Positions 1 through 55,347 of a DNA stretch of 64,000 nucleotides are shown here, piece after piece. Numbering within the stretch: position 1 is the first letter of the stretch; every line of letters starts with the position of its first letter. The stretch lies in NCBI GenBank assembly GCA_964019165.1, contig OZ025273.1, positions 2,252,501-2,316,500 on the forward strand, read 5' to 3'. Below the pieces are notes generated by a model. That model ran no database searches. It worked only from the letters and a program-made list of their open reading frames with translations, and was not told the origin of the DNA. Made by a program: the position numbers and the translations under genes. The stretch comes from Mastigias papua (taxonomy: Eukaryota; Cnidaria; Scyphozoa; Rhizostomeae; Mastigiidae).

Positions 1-245
1 ATCACCAGGTTATTGATTATTGAGCTCTATTTTGCATGAAGCATGCTCATTAACTTAAATCAATTTTCTATAAATCCTTTTGCCTGGATCTGATGAGGAG
101 CACAGTTCAACCCTTCACCCAGTACTCTGCTCTTCTTGTTATCTGTCATCTCCATTTTCAATCAAACATAGACTGTACTTATTTGCTGTTGGCCATGCTA
201 GCATACTTTCTTAATTCAGATTGTTATTTTTGTGTTAATCCTTAG

Positions 246-11755
<11,510 letters not shown>

Positions 11756-13707
11756 TGCCTCTTTTTTTTGTCTCAGGAAGCATTTAGTAACAATACTGCT
11801 CTTCGAAGGCCTCGGCTTGGTGGTAGTTCATGAAACTCAGTTCACGTAATTGAAACGACAAAGCATGCAGACACGATTCCATTGACTTAAAATCAATATT
11901 TTCAACCCCTTTTTGTAGATTGTAGTTAAAAAGAGCTAACAAGCAGACAAAGTTGAATGGCACTGTAACATTAGTGTTGAACAGCATGCAATAGGTGTTG
12001 AACAAATGCAACAGAATCATTTCAGCGTCAGTTTATATTATTGATAACTTTACAGTACTCCATATTAAATGCTTAACAGAATGCCATTCAAAGTTATTCT
12101 TTATAACACGCTGTAGATCATCCATTATAATGATCATGTCCGTCTCTCGATTGAGCAGCCGCTCCATAGTGCATGAATATATATTGAAATACCCACCTTG
12201 ATATTTAGTTTTCCGCATGCGGATGTGAAGTACTTTAGTGCAGTTCTGCCTGGTCTGAATCGTTCAAATTTCGCAAAAATAAGGTACCCATCGTGACACG
12301 TCCGAAACAAAAGCAAACAACGCTTGGCAGTTATTTTTGCATTATTTATCGCTTTTTACGACTTATCTTTCGTTTGGAGTATTATTATTCACGGAGTAAA
12401 ATAAACCAGATTTTTTGACTATTCGCCCCTGTCTAAGAAAGCCCCATACCCACAATGGCCGTATAATCGATATTATTCTGTACTTTAAAGGAACTGATCC
12501 ACTTTCCTCTACAAGGTGTTAATTATTTTAGCGTTTTTATTTAACAATGGAAAGATAGTATCATTTCAAATGAAGCTTTCTTTTGCTTTGTACCTTGTTC
12601 TTCCTCTAGCTATGGACGATTTTTTGGATTTGGATATGGCTAAGATTTAATCAAACATTTGCTGCAATTAAGCAATACTGTTTAGCTTAAAATGCATGGT
12701 TGAATTCCATATTTTTACACTTGGCATGTATTTAACAGTAGAATAGTTGTAATAGATTAAATTTATGGATATATTTCTGATGTACTTTGCTGGTATTTGT
12801 CTTTCACCATTGTAACTTGTTTGAAGATTGCTCTACTTGACTAGTACGGGCAGAGAATACAATCTGCAAGTTTCCGACGACCATCACTGGGGGGGGGGGG
12901 GTAAAGGTCTCTTTTATTGAATTCAAGACTTCAAGATGATTGAGGGTTAGACCGTCAATTACTTTTCTCCTGTTTACTTTACGATTACAGATACAACTGC
13001 ATTCTTGGGTATTGTTAGGTGTTCCCAAAGCTTTGCATGAAGTACTGCATTGTGTAAAAGTAGTGACAAGCACATTGCTGTATATTTGGGGGGGGGGTGG
13101 GGCTGGTCAACTAAGTCACCAGAGCGTGGAGTAAGACTCCAAAGAAAAGCTTGAGGAACTACACCCTGTATGTCTCATTGTTATAGAAAAGTATTGGGAG
13201 GCGATTGCCCCCTTTTCTCCCAAGTATTCGCCACTGTGTGAAAGCTAACGCCCGTGGAAGCACATATGCCCAAAGGGTTAATTTCTGGCGGGAATGTTGC
13301 TTCTAAAGCGTTTCATTTATATTTCTCTTTCACTGCTGTTTTAGCCATAACACACTATAAAGTATATACAAAACTAGCAAAATTGAATGCTTCATTGTTT
13401 TACCCTACTTTTTTACTTATTTTCCGTTTATGCTACATGACATGCCCATTTTTCAAGCAGGTTAGCCCCTTTTCTAGGCCATATATGCTTCACACACCCC
13501 CTGAACAAGTGTCACTTCTCTACTTTTCTACCTTTCTTCAAGGCCTGGTTAGTTACACCAAAAGTGGAATTTAGCTCTGTATAGGCCGTCTCTAGTTCTT
13601 GTAAGTTCATACTAGGTCAGGGGTCAGTCATAACAAGGGATCAGGGTTTCTCGCTACTTCAGCCTCCTTCGGGTAGTGACTATGAGTATGAGGATCACAA
13701 ACAAAAA
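11756..13707. other. POMT1 3' flank and POMT1-IQCC intergenic region
   Basis: No exon-like segment with splice sites and family similarity was seen here. It contains G homopolymers at about 12890-12901 and 13087-13095. Short open frames lack codon structure. It should include the POMT1 3' UTR and the promoter of the IQCC-like gene. Confidence 0.5.
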
Positions 13708-14496
13708 ATGGCGGGAGATTGGGAGGACTCTCAAGTGATATTGCGAGGAATCATTGCATTTCAGGCATTATTTCGGGGGTATAGGACAAGACAGGCAATG
13801 CTGGCTGTAAGAGACGAGTTTACGTCGATTTTTACTCAAATAGAAAAGGAGGAATCTGAAGCGCTCGATATCACCTGGCATCCACATCTTGTGATATCTA
13901 GACCATCAATAAACCGAGAAATATGTGAAGTTTCAATTGACAATAAAGCATCTTGTAAGCATGTGGTCAAAGCTGCTGGACAAAGGAGTACAACTGGGTA
14001 TTCTGGTCCTTCTTCTAATGGAAAAAGAGCTAATATGGGTGATTCTGAAAAAGTAGCAGAAAGTGAATCAGAAGAGCATAATTCACCCACCTCAACAAAT
14101 TTGTCCCGATCTAACTTGAATGGCGAATGTGACCAGCTTGAGAAAACTGAGAATAGTCAGCGGGTTGAAGTTGAAAATTGCAAAGATGCACTCGTTGAAG
14201 ATTTGCTGACAAGTAGAGAGAGCTTTTCTGACGCACTTTTGCAGCCTGCTGTACATAAATCTTATACACATTCTGAAGAAATACGACCACAAATGGCTCC
14301 AGAGGATACACAAAATCACAGGAGAAACTTTGAATTAGACAGTATGGATGAAAATATGTTGCAAGCATTAAATTTAGATGACCTTAAGTCTTTGACAAGG
14401 GAAGGACTTTGTCAAAAGGAAAAGGAAATTCAAATGGAACTAATATGGATTCAACAAGCCATTGAAAGTAGGAAACAATATCTGAAACTTAAATGA
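13708..14496 (+). CDS. IQCC: IQ-motif protein, IQCC-like, single exon
   Basis: A 262-residue intronless frame with ATG at 13708 and TGA at 14494. Residues 17-31 (AFQALFRGYRTRQAM) form one IQ motif, a probable calmodulin or EF-hand light-chain binding helix. The middle is acidic, Ser/Asn-rich and probably disordered. The last residues (MELIWIQQAIESRKQYLKLK) closely match the conserved ELLWLQQAI-SRKEYLLLK block of vertebrate IQCC, and this pairing of one N-terminal IQ with that C-terminal helix is the basis for the name. A GATTGGG run after the ATG and the preceding AAAAAATGG context fit an initiator. An AATAAA lies at 14696-14701. Mammalian IQCC has several exons and is longer, so this is either an ancestral compact form or an intron-lost copy. 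Cellular function is unknown; a cilium or centrosome role would be a guess. Confidence 0.75.
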   Translation: MAGDWEDSQVILRGIIAFQALFRGYRTRQAMLAVRDEFTSIFTQIEKEESEALDITWHPHLVISRPSINREICEVSIDNKASCKHVVKAAGQRSTTGYSGPSSNGKRANMGDSEKVAESESEEHNSPTSTNLSRSNLNGECDQLEKTENSQRVEVENCKDALVEDLLTSRESFSDALLQPAVHKSYTHSEEIRPQMAPEDTQNHRRNFELDSMDENMLQALNLDDLKSLTREGLCQKEKEIQMELIWIQQAIESRKQYLKLK

Positions 14497-14695
14497 TGAA
14501 ACTAGAATTATGTATATCTATCGAAAGCTTTTCCTTTGCAAGTATTGAAAATTTTATATTATTTTCAAAAGTTATTTGAGCTAAATTTGCCACAAAAGTT
14601 CCACTGTTTATTTCCTGATCAACAATAGTGAAAATTGAAGCTGTTTTGTTTAACTATTTTCAACTCTTAGCTCCTAGGCTGTCTATTGTTAATGA

Positions 14696-14701
14696 AATAA
14701 A
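14696..14701 (+). terminator. AATAAA polyadenylation signal of the IQCC-like gene
   Basis: Canonical hexamer 200 bases after the stop codon of the 13708-14496 gene, the first such hexamer downstream in this AT-rich flank. Confidence 0.5.
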
Positions 14702-15979
14702 TTGTTAGTTTTGCAAGGATTGTTTGAAACTAAAAAGTTATTCTGAAAAATGAATTTCCCTTTCAGAGGATGTGACTCAGTTTTTAACTTCTAAATTAAC
14801 GCACTTTGATTAGTTGTGTTTTTGAAATTATCTCATATTTACTTTTCCTTTTTGGCACATGCTCCTACTCAAGATCTGCCTGATTTGCCTAGATTCATCA
14901 CTGGAGGCCATTTACTTTTTCTTCTGTTACCCATTTTCTCTTTAATCTATGGGCTTTATTGTATATTTAAGTGGATTGAAGGCACCTGTTTAATTTTTAT
15001 CACACCTCTTTCTTACTTACCTACTGCCAAAGGTGCCTTTACTGCCAGTTGTCACTTGTGTTAAGAGGGCGTAGAGTAGGTCTTTGTTGTCAGCCTAAGG
15101 AAGTATGAATGACTCTGAAAGCTGATTTCATAGATTGGAAGGAGCTCTTTTTCTTGATTGTATTTGATAGCAAGTTTACTATATAAAAATCCATAATTAC
15201 ATATGGCCTCAATTGATATTATCTATTTATCTTTTCTTCAGGACTTCAGACTTGAAATCTCTATGCTTGGCATGCATTTCTTCTCCACAAATTGCCATTA
15301 GCCTTGACTTTGTACTTTTTTCCAATGTGCCATTTCTGTGAGGGTATTTTCTCATTTGTGAAATGGTTACTGCCTGTCTTCTGTAGACCCTTTAGGTTCT
15401 TATGATTTTCATCTGTGTTGTGATAATCTTTTGTTTCTGTGTCAAGTGTAAGGTCTATTGCTTAGATGCTGAATAGTACCAAGCCAATGATTTACCCTTG
15501 TGGAACACCAGTCTTACAACAGTCATAAGTTTTGTTAAATGAATTGCCATTTGTCTAATAAAGCATCATAGGAATTGCTTTGAGGACTCCAATTTGCTCC
15601 ACTTCGTTATGCACCTTACAGCCTGGACAATTTAAGAGACCTCAAAGAGCTGTTCTGTTATACTGAGCTGATTGTTACCTGTGGTTTTGGCTGCATCTCT
15701 TCAACCTGCCTGTAATAGCATAGCATTTGATTGAATTTTTTGTAATATAGGTATTACAAAAGGTTCTGTCAACAAGGTTATTTGTGTCATTCCCATGTGA
15801 AAATAACCTTTTGCAGAGAAGTGATATTTCATATTCTCTTGGAAAAATCTTCCTCTTACTGTTCTCGAGGTAATGAAATATACAACAGATATGTTGCTGC
15901 AGAAGATGACCTTCCTGAAAAGATTAATATTCGAAAAACATCACTTGATGTTTTTCAGCCTACTCTGGCCTACAGTATA
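14702..15979. other. Gene-poor intergenic stretch
   Basis: AT-rich, with only short frames that show no domain, signal peptide or convincing splice borders. I see no gene here. Confidence 0.45.
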
Positions 15980-16156
<177 letters not shown>

Positions 16157-16499
16157 CTAGCCCGTGGTTGGAGACCACCTCGTGGTGGCAAGCGGGCACA
16201 GAGAGACTCTGCCCTTAAGTTGATAGTGATTCATTTCGCGACGATTCAGAATTGGGGCAGATGTTGACGACCTGTGGCAAACTGTCCAACCAGGCCCCTC
16301 CAGTGAAAGTCAGGCACAGCAGCTTCAGGCTGCAGTTCTGATAAGTAACTGTTGGGGTAACAGAGTGGATTGAGTGTAGCCGACTCAATCACCTCTTCTA
16401 AACAATTTGAAGGCGACACTGACCTCAGGGTCAGCCTAGGCCCCGTAAGGGGCGTACAGGAAAAGACAAGATGATGATGATGATGATCATGATCATGAT

Positions 16500-16533
<34 letters not shown>

Positions 16534-16541
16534 ATGATGTT
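16157..16541 (+). mobile_element. Retroposon 3'-end-like segment with GAT tail
   Basis: A GC-richer 310-bp segment (16157-16470) of different base composition from its surroundings. It starts GGCTAGCCCGTGGTTGGAG and contains a short hairpin-like stretch around CCACCTCGTGGTGG. It ends GGCGTACAGGAAAAGACAAG directly before a second block of GAT and GATC repeats (16471-16541). A unique block ending in a simple-repeat tail is typical of a 5'-truncated non-LTR element or SINE. No coding frame is left. The family is not identified. Confidence 0.55.
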
Positions 16542-19500
16542 GAGTCTGTACTTCGTTGTATCGAACATATCGCTAATGTAGGAGCCTAGTTGAAGAAAGA
16601 AGTATAAAACGATTTATAGGAAAAATCTTGCTGATAAGTATTAAGACATTAATTGATGCAATCCAATTCACGTGAGCCTGGTTGCTGAACATAAAGAAAG
16701 AATGTCTTTGCTGTATGCTAAGACCTTCAAATGCACATTAATGAATTGACTCTTTCTTGCTTTCTTGCTTGTTTCTTTTCTTGCTTGCTCGTGGTGGAAT
16801 TTTTAGAACTTCTCGTCTCATGATCACTCATAGCTTTACTAACACCTTAATATTCTACAGTCATTCTAGCTGGAAAGCAAATATGAAGTAGTTGCTGTAT
16901 ATCTGTTTTGTTAATGTGTTAGCTTTGTTACTGTCGCATTTTTATAGATGCTGTCGAACCTAACCAAACGTCTTTTGTGAGTGTCCTCTTGCCAGGACTC
17001 GGAATATTAGTGAAAGTCATTTTATAACGAGATTCTTGTTAGCGAGATTTTGACATCATGTTCATTCGCAGGAACTTTTGGGTGAGAACCTTTGTTTTTT
17101 ATTGTTCATTTCTTTGATCGTTTATTGGTCCATTCATAAATCATTTATTATTCATTTGTTTATTAACTTGTTTATTCAACTTCGTCAGATGATTCAAAGT
17201 ACCACATAATCCTTCTCTTTACAACCTGCGGCTCAACTATCCTGTCCCACCTGCTATACCTCACAGCATTCAAGCGGCTTCCGATTGATTTATAGATGAA
17301 TCAGTTCATTAAGGGAAATGCTGCTTTATGCTTGAAGTAGATGACTGGATATGGTAGACATTAAAAGGAGTGATCTTTTGTGACTTAAGTTGTCGCCATG
17401 TCACAGCAGAAACTGGTATGGACTTTTCTTTTCATTTTAACTAGTCGTACTCTTCCAGAGGCCTAATTGATCTTTTGACCTTTGCATTATGCTAAGTGCG
17501 GTCTCTTTATCTTTGTAAGATTAGAGCCCCTTTTTTATCTTTTGAGAATCGTGTGCAGGTTATGTAATATCTTCTAGGATCTAAACAGAGGTAGCTGATA
17601 ATATGAGTTGTAGGCATATACTTTTCGTTGTCAACACCAAGATGGCAGACTTTCTGCGGAGTACTTCCCTGACCAGTCTCTGTCTAATTTTATCTATCTG
17701 ATTCTTATCTAGGTTTCTTCATACACTTCATATAAGCACATTCGCTTGCAATGCAGAAAAGTATTCTATATAAGTAACCACTTGTTTGTCACTTGTTTGC
17801 CAACCAGAAATCTGTTTTCAATTCAAAACAATATCAATTCACAAGCCTAACATTATAATGAAGAGCTTATTTTTAATTCAACTCATATTTCATTACCTGT
17901 CACTAGCCATTAGAAAGTTCAAAACAAAATAGCTAAAAACCATCCCGTATTGGAATGCAATCACATAATCTGATTTAAAGATTTGAATTACTTCAAAGCA
18001 CAGTGAGTAGTAACCAATTTTATGTAGTTCCTTTCAAGACAGGGGGTGGAATGGCTTGGGATACCGGGCTGCGATCGCATCCAGGGCCCACCCTGTCTAT
18101 TCTCTTTACGTGGCTCCTGTTATTCTTAGCAATTTAGTTTATCTTTGTCCTACTACTTGATTGTGAAAGAAAATAGAGGACCACACCGAATACGAGGCTC
18201 TTTCATAAAGTAGCATCCTTGGCTAAAAAGCCGCCATTCTGCCCCTTCTCAAGGTAGGCCGTTACGATGTGCCTTTTTTCAATTTCCTATTATTACTTCA
18301 ACTATTCAGTTTTAATGGTTTCAATGAATTTATTTCTGTTTCCACCATGAAGCACTAACGTCTGCAGTAAAATTCAAACTTTAACATCTTCCTGGTCTCA
18401 AAATCTTCCAGGTTTGTACAGAAGGATAAAAAATAAGAAGGATAAAAAATAGCTGCCTTTAACTATATGAAATCAAGGATGATTCAAATTTTCTTGTCGA
18501 TATTCCATTCTCCTTGTAGAAAATGTGATTATCAACTTCTTTGCACGATGAGATTAGGATATAGCGCAATTCCTTGCGTGCCGCTACCAACATTCACATT
18601 TCTGTTCACGGTATGTATGTACTCTCGGGTGCCTAATATAAGGAAGAACCCTAATTAATTTCAGGATTCTTTCCAACTCTTGCACCTTATCAAAAGCACC
18701 GTTATTACCTTTTTGGTTTTTCTTGGATCTCATTTCTACTATTGCCTCATTTTCTGCCGTGTTTTCGGCGTTATACAAGATAGCCGCTATTTCAAAACGT
18801 CAGTATATATCTGTTAAAATGGACTTGTTCCATTATCCCTGTTGACTACCAGAATGATTAAAATATTGGCTGAAGTCAAATTGCCCCTTTAATAAAACAC
18901 CCCTACCCTATTTAGTAGATGATAAGGAAATCCTCGTAACCTCCGTTTTATTGAAATCTTCGGATCCCCTCCTTTTTACTGTCCGAGAGAATTCATGTGG
19001 CAACATGAATACGGCCCTTTATATTTGATTACATTTTGCTTTCTAACATACGTTACAGCCATTTCTCTTTAAGACACAGGTTTCTCTGTTTATTTCAGCA
19101 CTAACTATATGGGTTAAATTACCTTCCTGTCAACAAACAGGCTATATAACTACATAATCTCTCTTCCATCCACTTCATCAATAAATTGTATAATAACGTG
19201 TTACTTAGTTGGTACAAGTCGTTCACATTCAACCTTGCAACCTGCTGCATGACCATTTCAATCTCGAGACCAGTGCAACTTGTGTTTCAATCATCCTAAT
19301 CACATTTTCATCATTGTTTTAATTATGCTGTCTTTGTATAGAAGTGTTTTCGCTAAAAATGTACTCATCAATGAATTTCTTGTATTTTAGACTTTGGTAC
19401 AATGCTTTACTTACGATACTAGCGAAGGTAATCGAGCATGGTTCGTTTTTCCTTTCAAATAACAAAGAGGTAGCTCCCTCTTGTGTATCTTTTGATCTAT

Positions 19501-19741
19501 GATAGAGTTTCAAAACAGAAACAGACCAGCGAAATCTTTAAGACCAGTCGTTGGTTTCAGAGAGCACAACACAACAATGTATGGAGCTGGATATCAGCCC
19601 TTGGCCATATTGATTAATTGTAAAGTATTTTGACCAACTTTGATTAAATAGTTCTTAGAATTCCGCCGTAGCACGTGGATTGTCCCAGTTGTCTAAGATA
19701 GTGTCAACTTCTAATTGAATGTCTCTCTCTCGTCTTGTTAG
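16542..19741. other. Gene-poor region upstream of the ADAMTS-like gene
   Basis: No confident exon. The missing first exon(s) of the ADAMTS-like gene, with start codon and signal peptide, should lie here or be interrupted here. A frame at 18467-18604 ends at a good donor (ACG|GTATGT) and has a hydrophobic stretch. However, it would join the next exon out of frame, so it is not accepted. A small hairpin (AGACAGGGGGTGG and CCACCCTGTCT arms, 18037-18098) is also present. Confidence 0.4.
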
Positions 19742-44296
<24,555 letters not shown>

Positions 44297-45541
44297 AGAT
44301 CTATAGAATTACAGATCATTTCTTACTCAGTCAATGTATGGTAAAAGCCGCTATTCAAACCATGAAGCCCTAAACATATCATGAACTGAATCAAGAGAAG
44401 ACAATCCCACTATAGTATGCTAATCCATTTTAAAGTAATGAAATCCTTCAGAGACAGCTTATCTTCAAAATTAACCATTTGTAACTTAAAACATTCCCAT
44501 ACCCAAAGTAAGGATATTAAAATATTATAAAGTTTTCTAATCTCCCATCTCTTTTACCCCGTAAAGCTGAAGAAATCAAAGTCCAGCAATTTCTCCGATC
44601 TCCCCTAAAAATTTGGTGATTTGTCCATTTTTCTAAAACATGTAGGCAAACTCTTACTCCTCTTGTCACCTTACTTATGTAAAATTCTGGTCCTTCTCCC
44701 TTCTCCCTTAACAGTACTACCCTCTTTTGTTGGCATCATAATTGATTATCAAGTACCCTAATAATCATATTGTGGAAAGTGCTTAAGTTAAGTTTCCATT
44801 CTGAAAGAGAAAGGTCCCATTTCTGTATCAAAAACATGCAAATACATTGAGTGTAAGAGAAATTCAGGAATGTAATACATTATCTATTAATGTTTACAGA
44901 GTAAATGGCAAGGTGGTATGCATTACAGTAGTGGCAAATACTTCTGATTTTAGCAAAAACTTCTTTACAGTCACTTTTTTACTAGAAATGGATCTAAAGA
45001 TGTACAATGATAAATATTTGCTAATATGATTCATAAAATTTGAGATCATAGTTGGAAGGTTTTTCATTATTACAGACTTTCTGCAAAACAAAGCAGGCTT
45101 TACAAGAGGGCTTATGCTACCCCCAGACTACAAACTTCCCTCCTTTTTCCCAAAATGATATCATTGTCCTTAACATATTGTTATGCTACATGTGTTTCTA
45201 AGTAACATAAAGTAGTTGCCAAGCATTGGTGATACTGAAACTGAAATTTTGCTCACAAAGCCCCTAAAACTCCCTGCTAAGACCTCACAAATTAGGACCC
45301 ATGGACACTTATGACCCCCTTGCTTTTCTTAGGAAAATGCAGGAAGGGCAATCCCCCCTCCATGCCCCTCCTCTCCAGTGTCCATGCAAAAACAATATTT
45401 TTTATAACCACTGCTCACTCAGTCTCCCATTTTGAAAGCAGTTTTTGCAGCATTCAAAAACAAAATAATAAAAGCATGATAAAGAAAGCATACTAGAGGT
45501 GTATCCTTTTTAAACAAAGCCAAAGTGAAGACTACTTTAGG
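44297..45541. other. Convergent 3' flanks of ADAMTS-like and DHHC genes
   Basis: No coding signal seen. It should contain the 3' UTRs of the plus-strand gene ending 44296 and the minus-strand gene ending 45542. Confidence 0.5.
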
Positions 45542-46435
45542 CTACATATTCTTAACATGATCTGCTTCTTGTCCCAATGGGACAATCTTTGAGAAGTGTG
45601 TACCATCTCCTGGTAACTTTGACATGAAAAGGTACCAAAAAGGTGTCAGATACCACCGTTTCCCAAGAACTTCCAGCCAGTTGTCTTTGAAATTTCTCCG
45701 GTAATCGTTTATTTTCTTCTTGCACTCGAACTGTGTCTGTCCACGTGAAATAAAGAAAATTTGGAAAGACACGAGACATGTGAAAAGAAACATTGCCATG
45801 AAGCAAATACCAGATACAATCATTATACCAACTTGGTACAATGTGCTATAACCAAACAAAAATGCAGCAAATGGGAAAACCATCTTTATCCACGTGTAAA
45901 TGCCGAAGCCTCCAAGGGCATTGCTGAAATACTCGTAATCAAATAGCACAGTGTAAAAACATCCCAACCATAAATAGAAAGCCATCCAGACAAAATGGCG
46001 GTGATTTGAATATCCAACACAGTTTCCAGTAAAGATGCAGTGGTGATCCCGCTTCAAAACGCACACATCACATACGGGGCAGTGATGAGCCCTGGGTGGG
46101 GCGTTTAAACGGCAATTGTAACAATAATACCAGCCATCTCTTAGAACTGACGGCAAACTGATATCACTACTTCTAATAGTTGAGTCTATGAAAATCATTG
46201 AATAAAGGTTGCTAAATACCCCAAATGCAATATATAACCCACTGAGAACGTGCACCATATACCAGAAAGTAAAAGGTTGGTGATATTTTGGTAGCACAAC
46301 AAACAAGTTAAATAGGATAATGCCAGTTAGCCCGGTATGTGTGAATGAAAATGCCAGCTGATCAGCAATTATCGTAGGCCAAACTTTTTTAAAGAAGCTT
46401 TTCCTTTTACCACTGTCTTCTCCGTCAAAATCCAT
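45542..46435 (-). CDS. DHHC palmitoyltransferase, ZDHHC22/24-like, single exon
   Basis: 297 residues. It transfers palmitate from acyl-CoA to protein cysteines in Golgi, ER or plasma membranes. Hydrophobic segments lie at about 22-49, 57-83, 148-166 and 205-232, giving the four-pass topology. The zinc-binding Cys-rich domain spans about 105-150 (CYNCRL, APPRAHHCPVCDVCVLKRDHHC, FTGNCVGYSNHRHF), with the catalytic DHHC at 130-133 intact. GNCVG and NHRHF fit the ZDHHC22/24 group. The usual TTxE motif after the last membrane helix is not evident; QFECKKK occupies that area. The ATG at 46435 follows stops and gives a short charged N-terminus. It has no introns although its neighbours are intron-rich. 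The substrate is unknown. Confidence 0.9.
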   Translation of the reverse strand: MDFDGEDSGKRKSFFKKVWPTIIADQLAFSFTHTGLTGIILFNLFVVLPKYHQPFTFWYMVHVLSGLYIAFGVFSNLYSMIFIDSTIRSSDISLPSVLRDGWYYCYNCRLNAPPRAHHCPVCDVCVLKRDHHCIFTGNCVGYSNHRHFVWMAFYLWLGCFYTVLFDYEYFSNALGGFGIYTWIKMVFPFAAFLFGYSTLYQVGIMIVSGICFMAMFLFTCLVSFQIFFISRGQTQFECKKKINDYRRNFKDNWLEVLGKRWYLTPFWYLFMSKLPGDGTHFSKIVPLGQEADHVKNM

Positions 46436-46992
46436 GTTTGCTACAACCTATCCAACTGCCTTGCTACTTAGGCCCGCTCTTGCTGGCTTTCTATATGTTT
46501 GCATTGTACCCCTGTAACGAACTTACTGGATGATTACTGCCCAACTGCCATTGGCAGACTGGGAATGGCGTCCATGAATATCGTTCAGTGAACGCTTTCC
46601 TAACCGGTAATGTATTGTAGCAAAGACCTGCACCTTTAAGTTGATATATAGCAGACTGTTCAATGCGTTACTCATATACCAGACTTTTCACTACGGCCCA
46701 TCTCGTTTTGCAGTAACGCATCAACAGAGTTAGCAAACACGTCATGACTTTTGTAGGATCACGGAACAATAAGCATTCACTTGTGCAAAATTTTAAGGAC
46801 ATAGACTAAACAGTACTTTATGAACTGATATACAGGCGGATTACACTATAGGAGTGCGCTTGTTTGTAGTAGTTGATCCCTCTATGCCCAGCTTTGCACT
46901 TGCACCTCTTGGTATCTAAAACATCTACCATGTACTGCCTACCTTCTAAAAGGAAATTCTGGCAGCAGAGTCTAAATATAGCAACCTTGTCC
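46436..46992. other. Upstream region of the DHHC gene
   Basis: Between two minus-strand frames. It should hold the DHHC promoter and 5' UTR. I found no exon that clearly continues the frame at 46993-47289. Confidence 0.4.
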
Positions 46993-47289
46993 TCATAAGG
47001 TGACTTTTGGGACAGAGGGCCCTCTACAGGATTTGGGGGGCTTCGGTTTAGGATTCAATATAAAGTCCCGTCGAAAATTATCCATAATGCCTTTCGGTGT
47101 TCTGTTTGCAAATCCATCATCCATGTGAGGTAAGATGGCGTCGGGCGTATAATCTGAATGGTATAAGCTACATTGGAATTTGTTCAGGGTGATTGCCGAG
47201 AGATCTGTGCCTAAGACGTATTGGGAGAGCTTAGAAGTATTGTCCAGAATCGTTTTTATCATTCTTACATTTTTAGTGAAAAATTTCAA
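46993..47289 (-). CDS. Small unidentified protein or first exon, divergent from WDR5
   Basis: 98 codons, ATG at 47289 with a second ATG nine codons on (MIKTILDNTSK). The N-terminus is basic and poor in acids, which could be a mitochondrial presequence, followed by a polar middle and a proline/lysine end (ILNPKPKPPKSC). I recognise no family. The PPKSC end followed by a possible donor (AAATCCT|GTAGAG) suggests the frame may be a first coding exon whose true continuation lies elsewhere. It faces WDR5 with only 132 bases between the two ATGs, which supports transcription from a shared promoter. It could equally be a non-coding upstream frame. Confidence 0.4.
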   Translation of the reverse strand: MKFFTKNVRMIKTILDNTSKLSQYVLGTDLSAITLNKFQCSLYHSDYTPDAILPHMDDGFANRTPKGIMDNFRRDFILNPKPKPPKSCRGPSVPKVTL

Positions 47290-47421
47290 AATTGATGTTT
47301 TGAAATGGCGATTTAGGCCATCTTATTGTTTGGAAATCTCTGGAAGGAGAAGTTTACGCTCTAAGGACGTTGGAAGGAATATTTAACTACATTCACGAGC
47401 TAGCTGAATTTATTCGAGGTC
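47290..47421. promoter_or_regulatory. Putative bidirectional promoter of WDR5 and the divergent small frame
   Basis: 132 bases between divergent start codons. It includes AAATGGCGATTTAGGCCATC at 47303, a core (AANATGGCGNC-like) of the YY1 type seen at many housekeeping promoters. Transcription starts are not visible from sequence. Confidence 0.35.

Positions 47422-55347
<7,926 letters not shown>

Noticed and set aside
18037..18098. Hairpin AGACAGGGGGTGG / CCACCCTGTCT as an RNA gene
   Set aside because: Stem is short with a large loop; no family or promoter boxes were recognised.
18467..18610. Candidate first exon with signal peptide for the ADAMTS-like gene
   Set aside because: It ends at a good GTATGT donor and is hydrophobic, but it joins the exon at 19742 in the wrong phase and meets a stop; no bridging exon was found.
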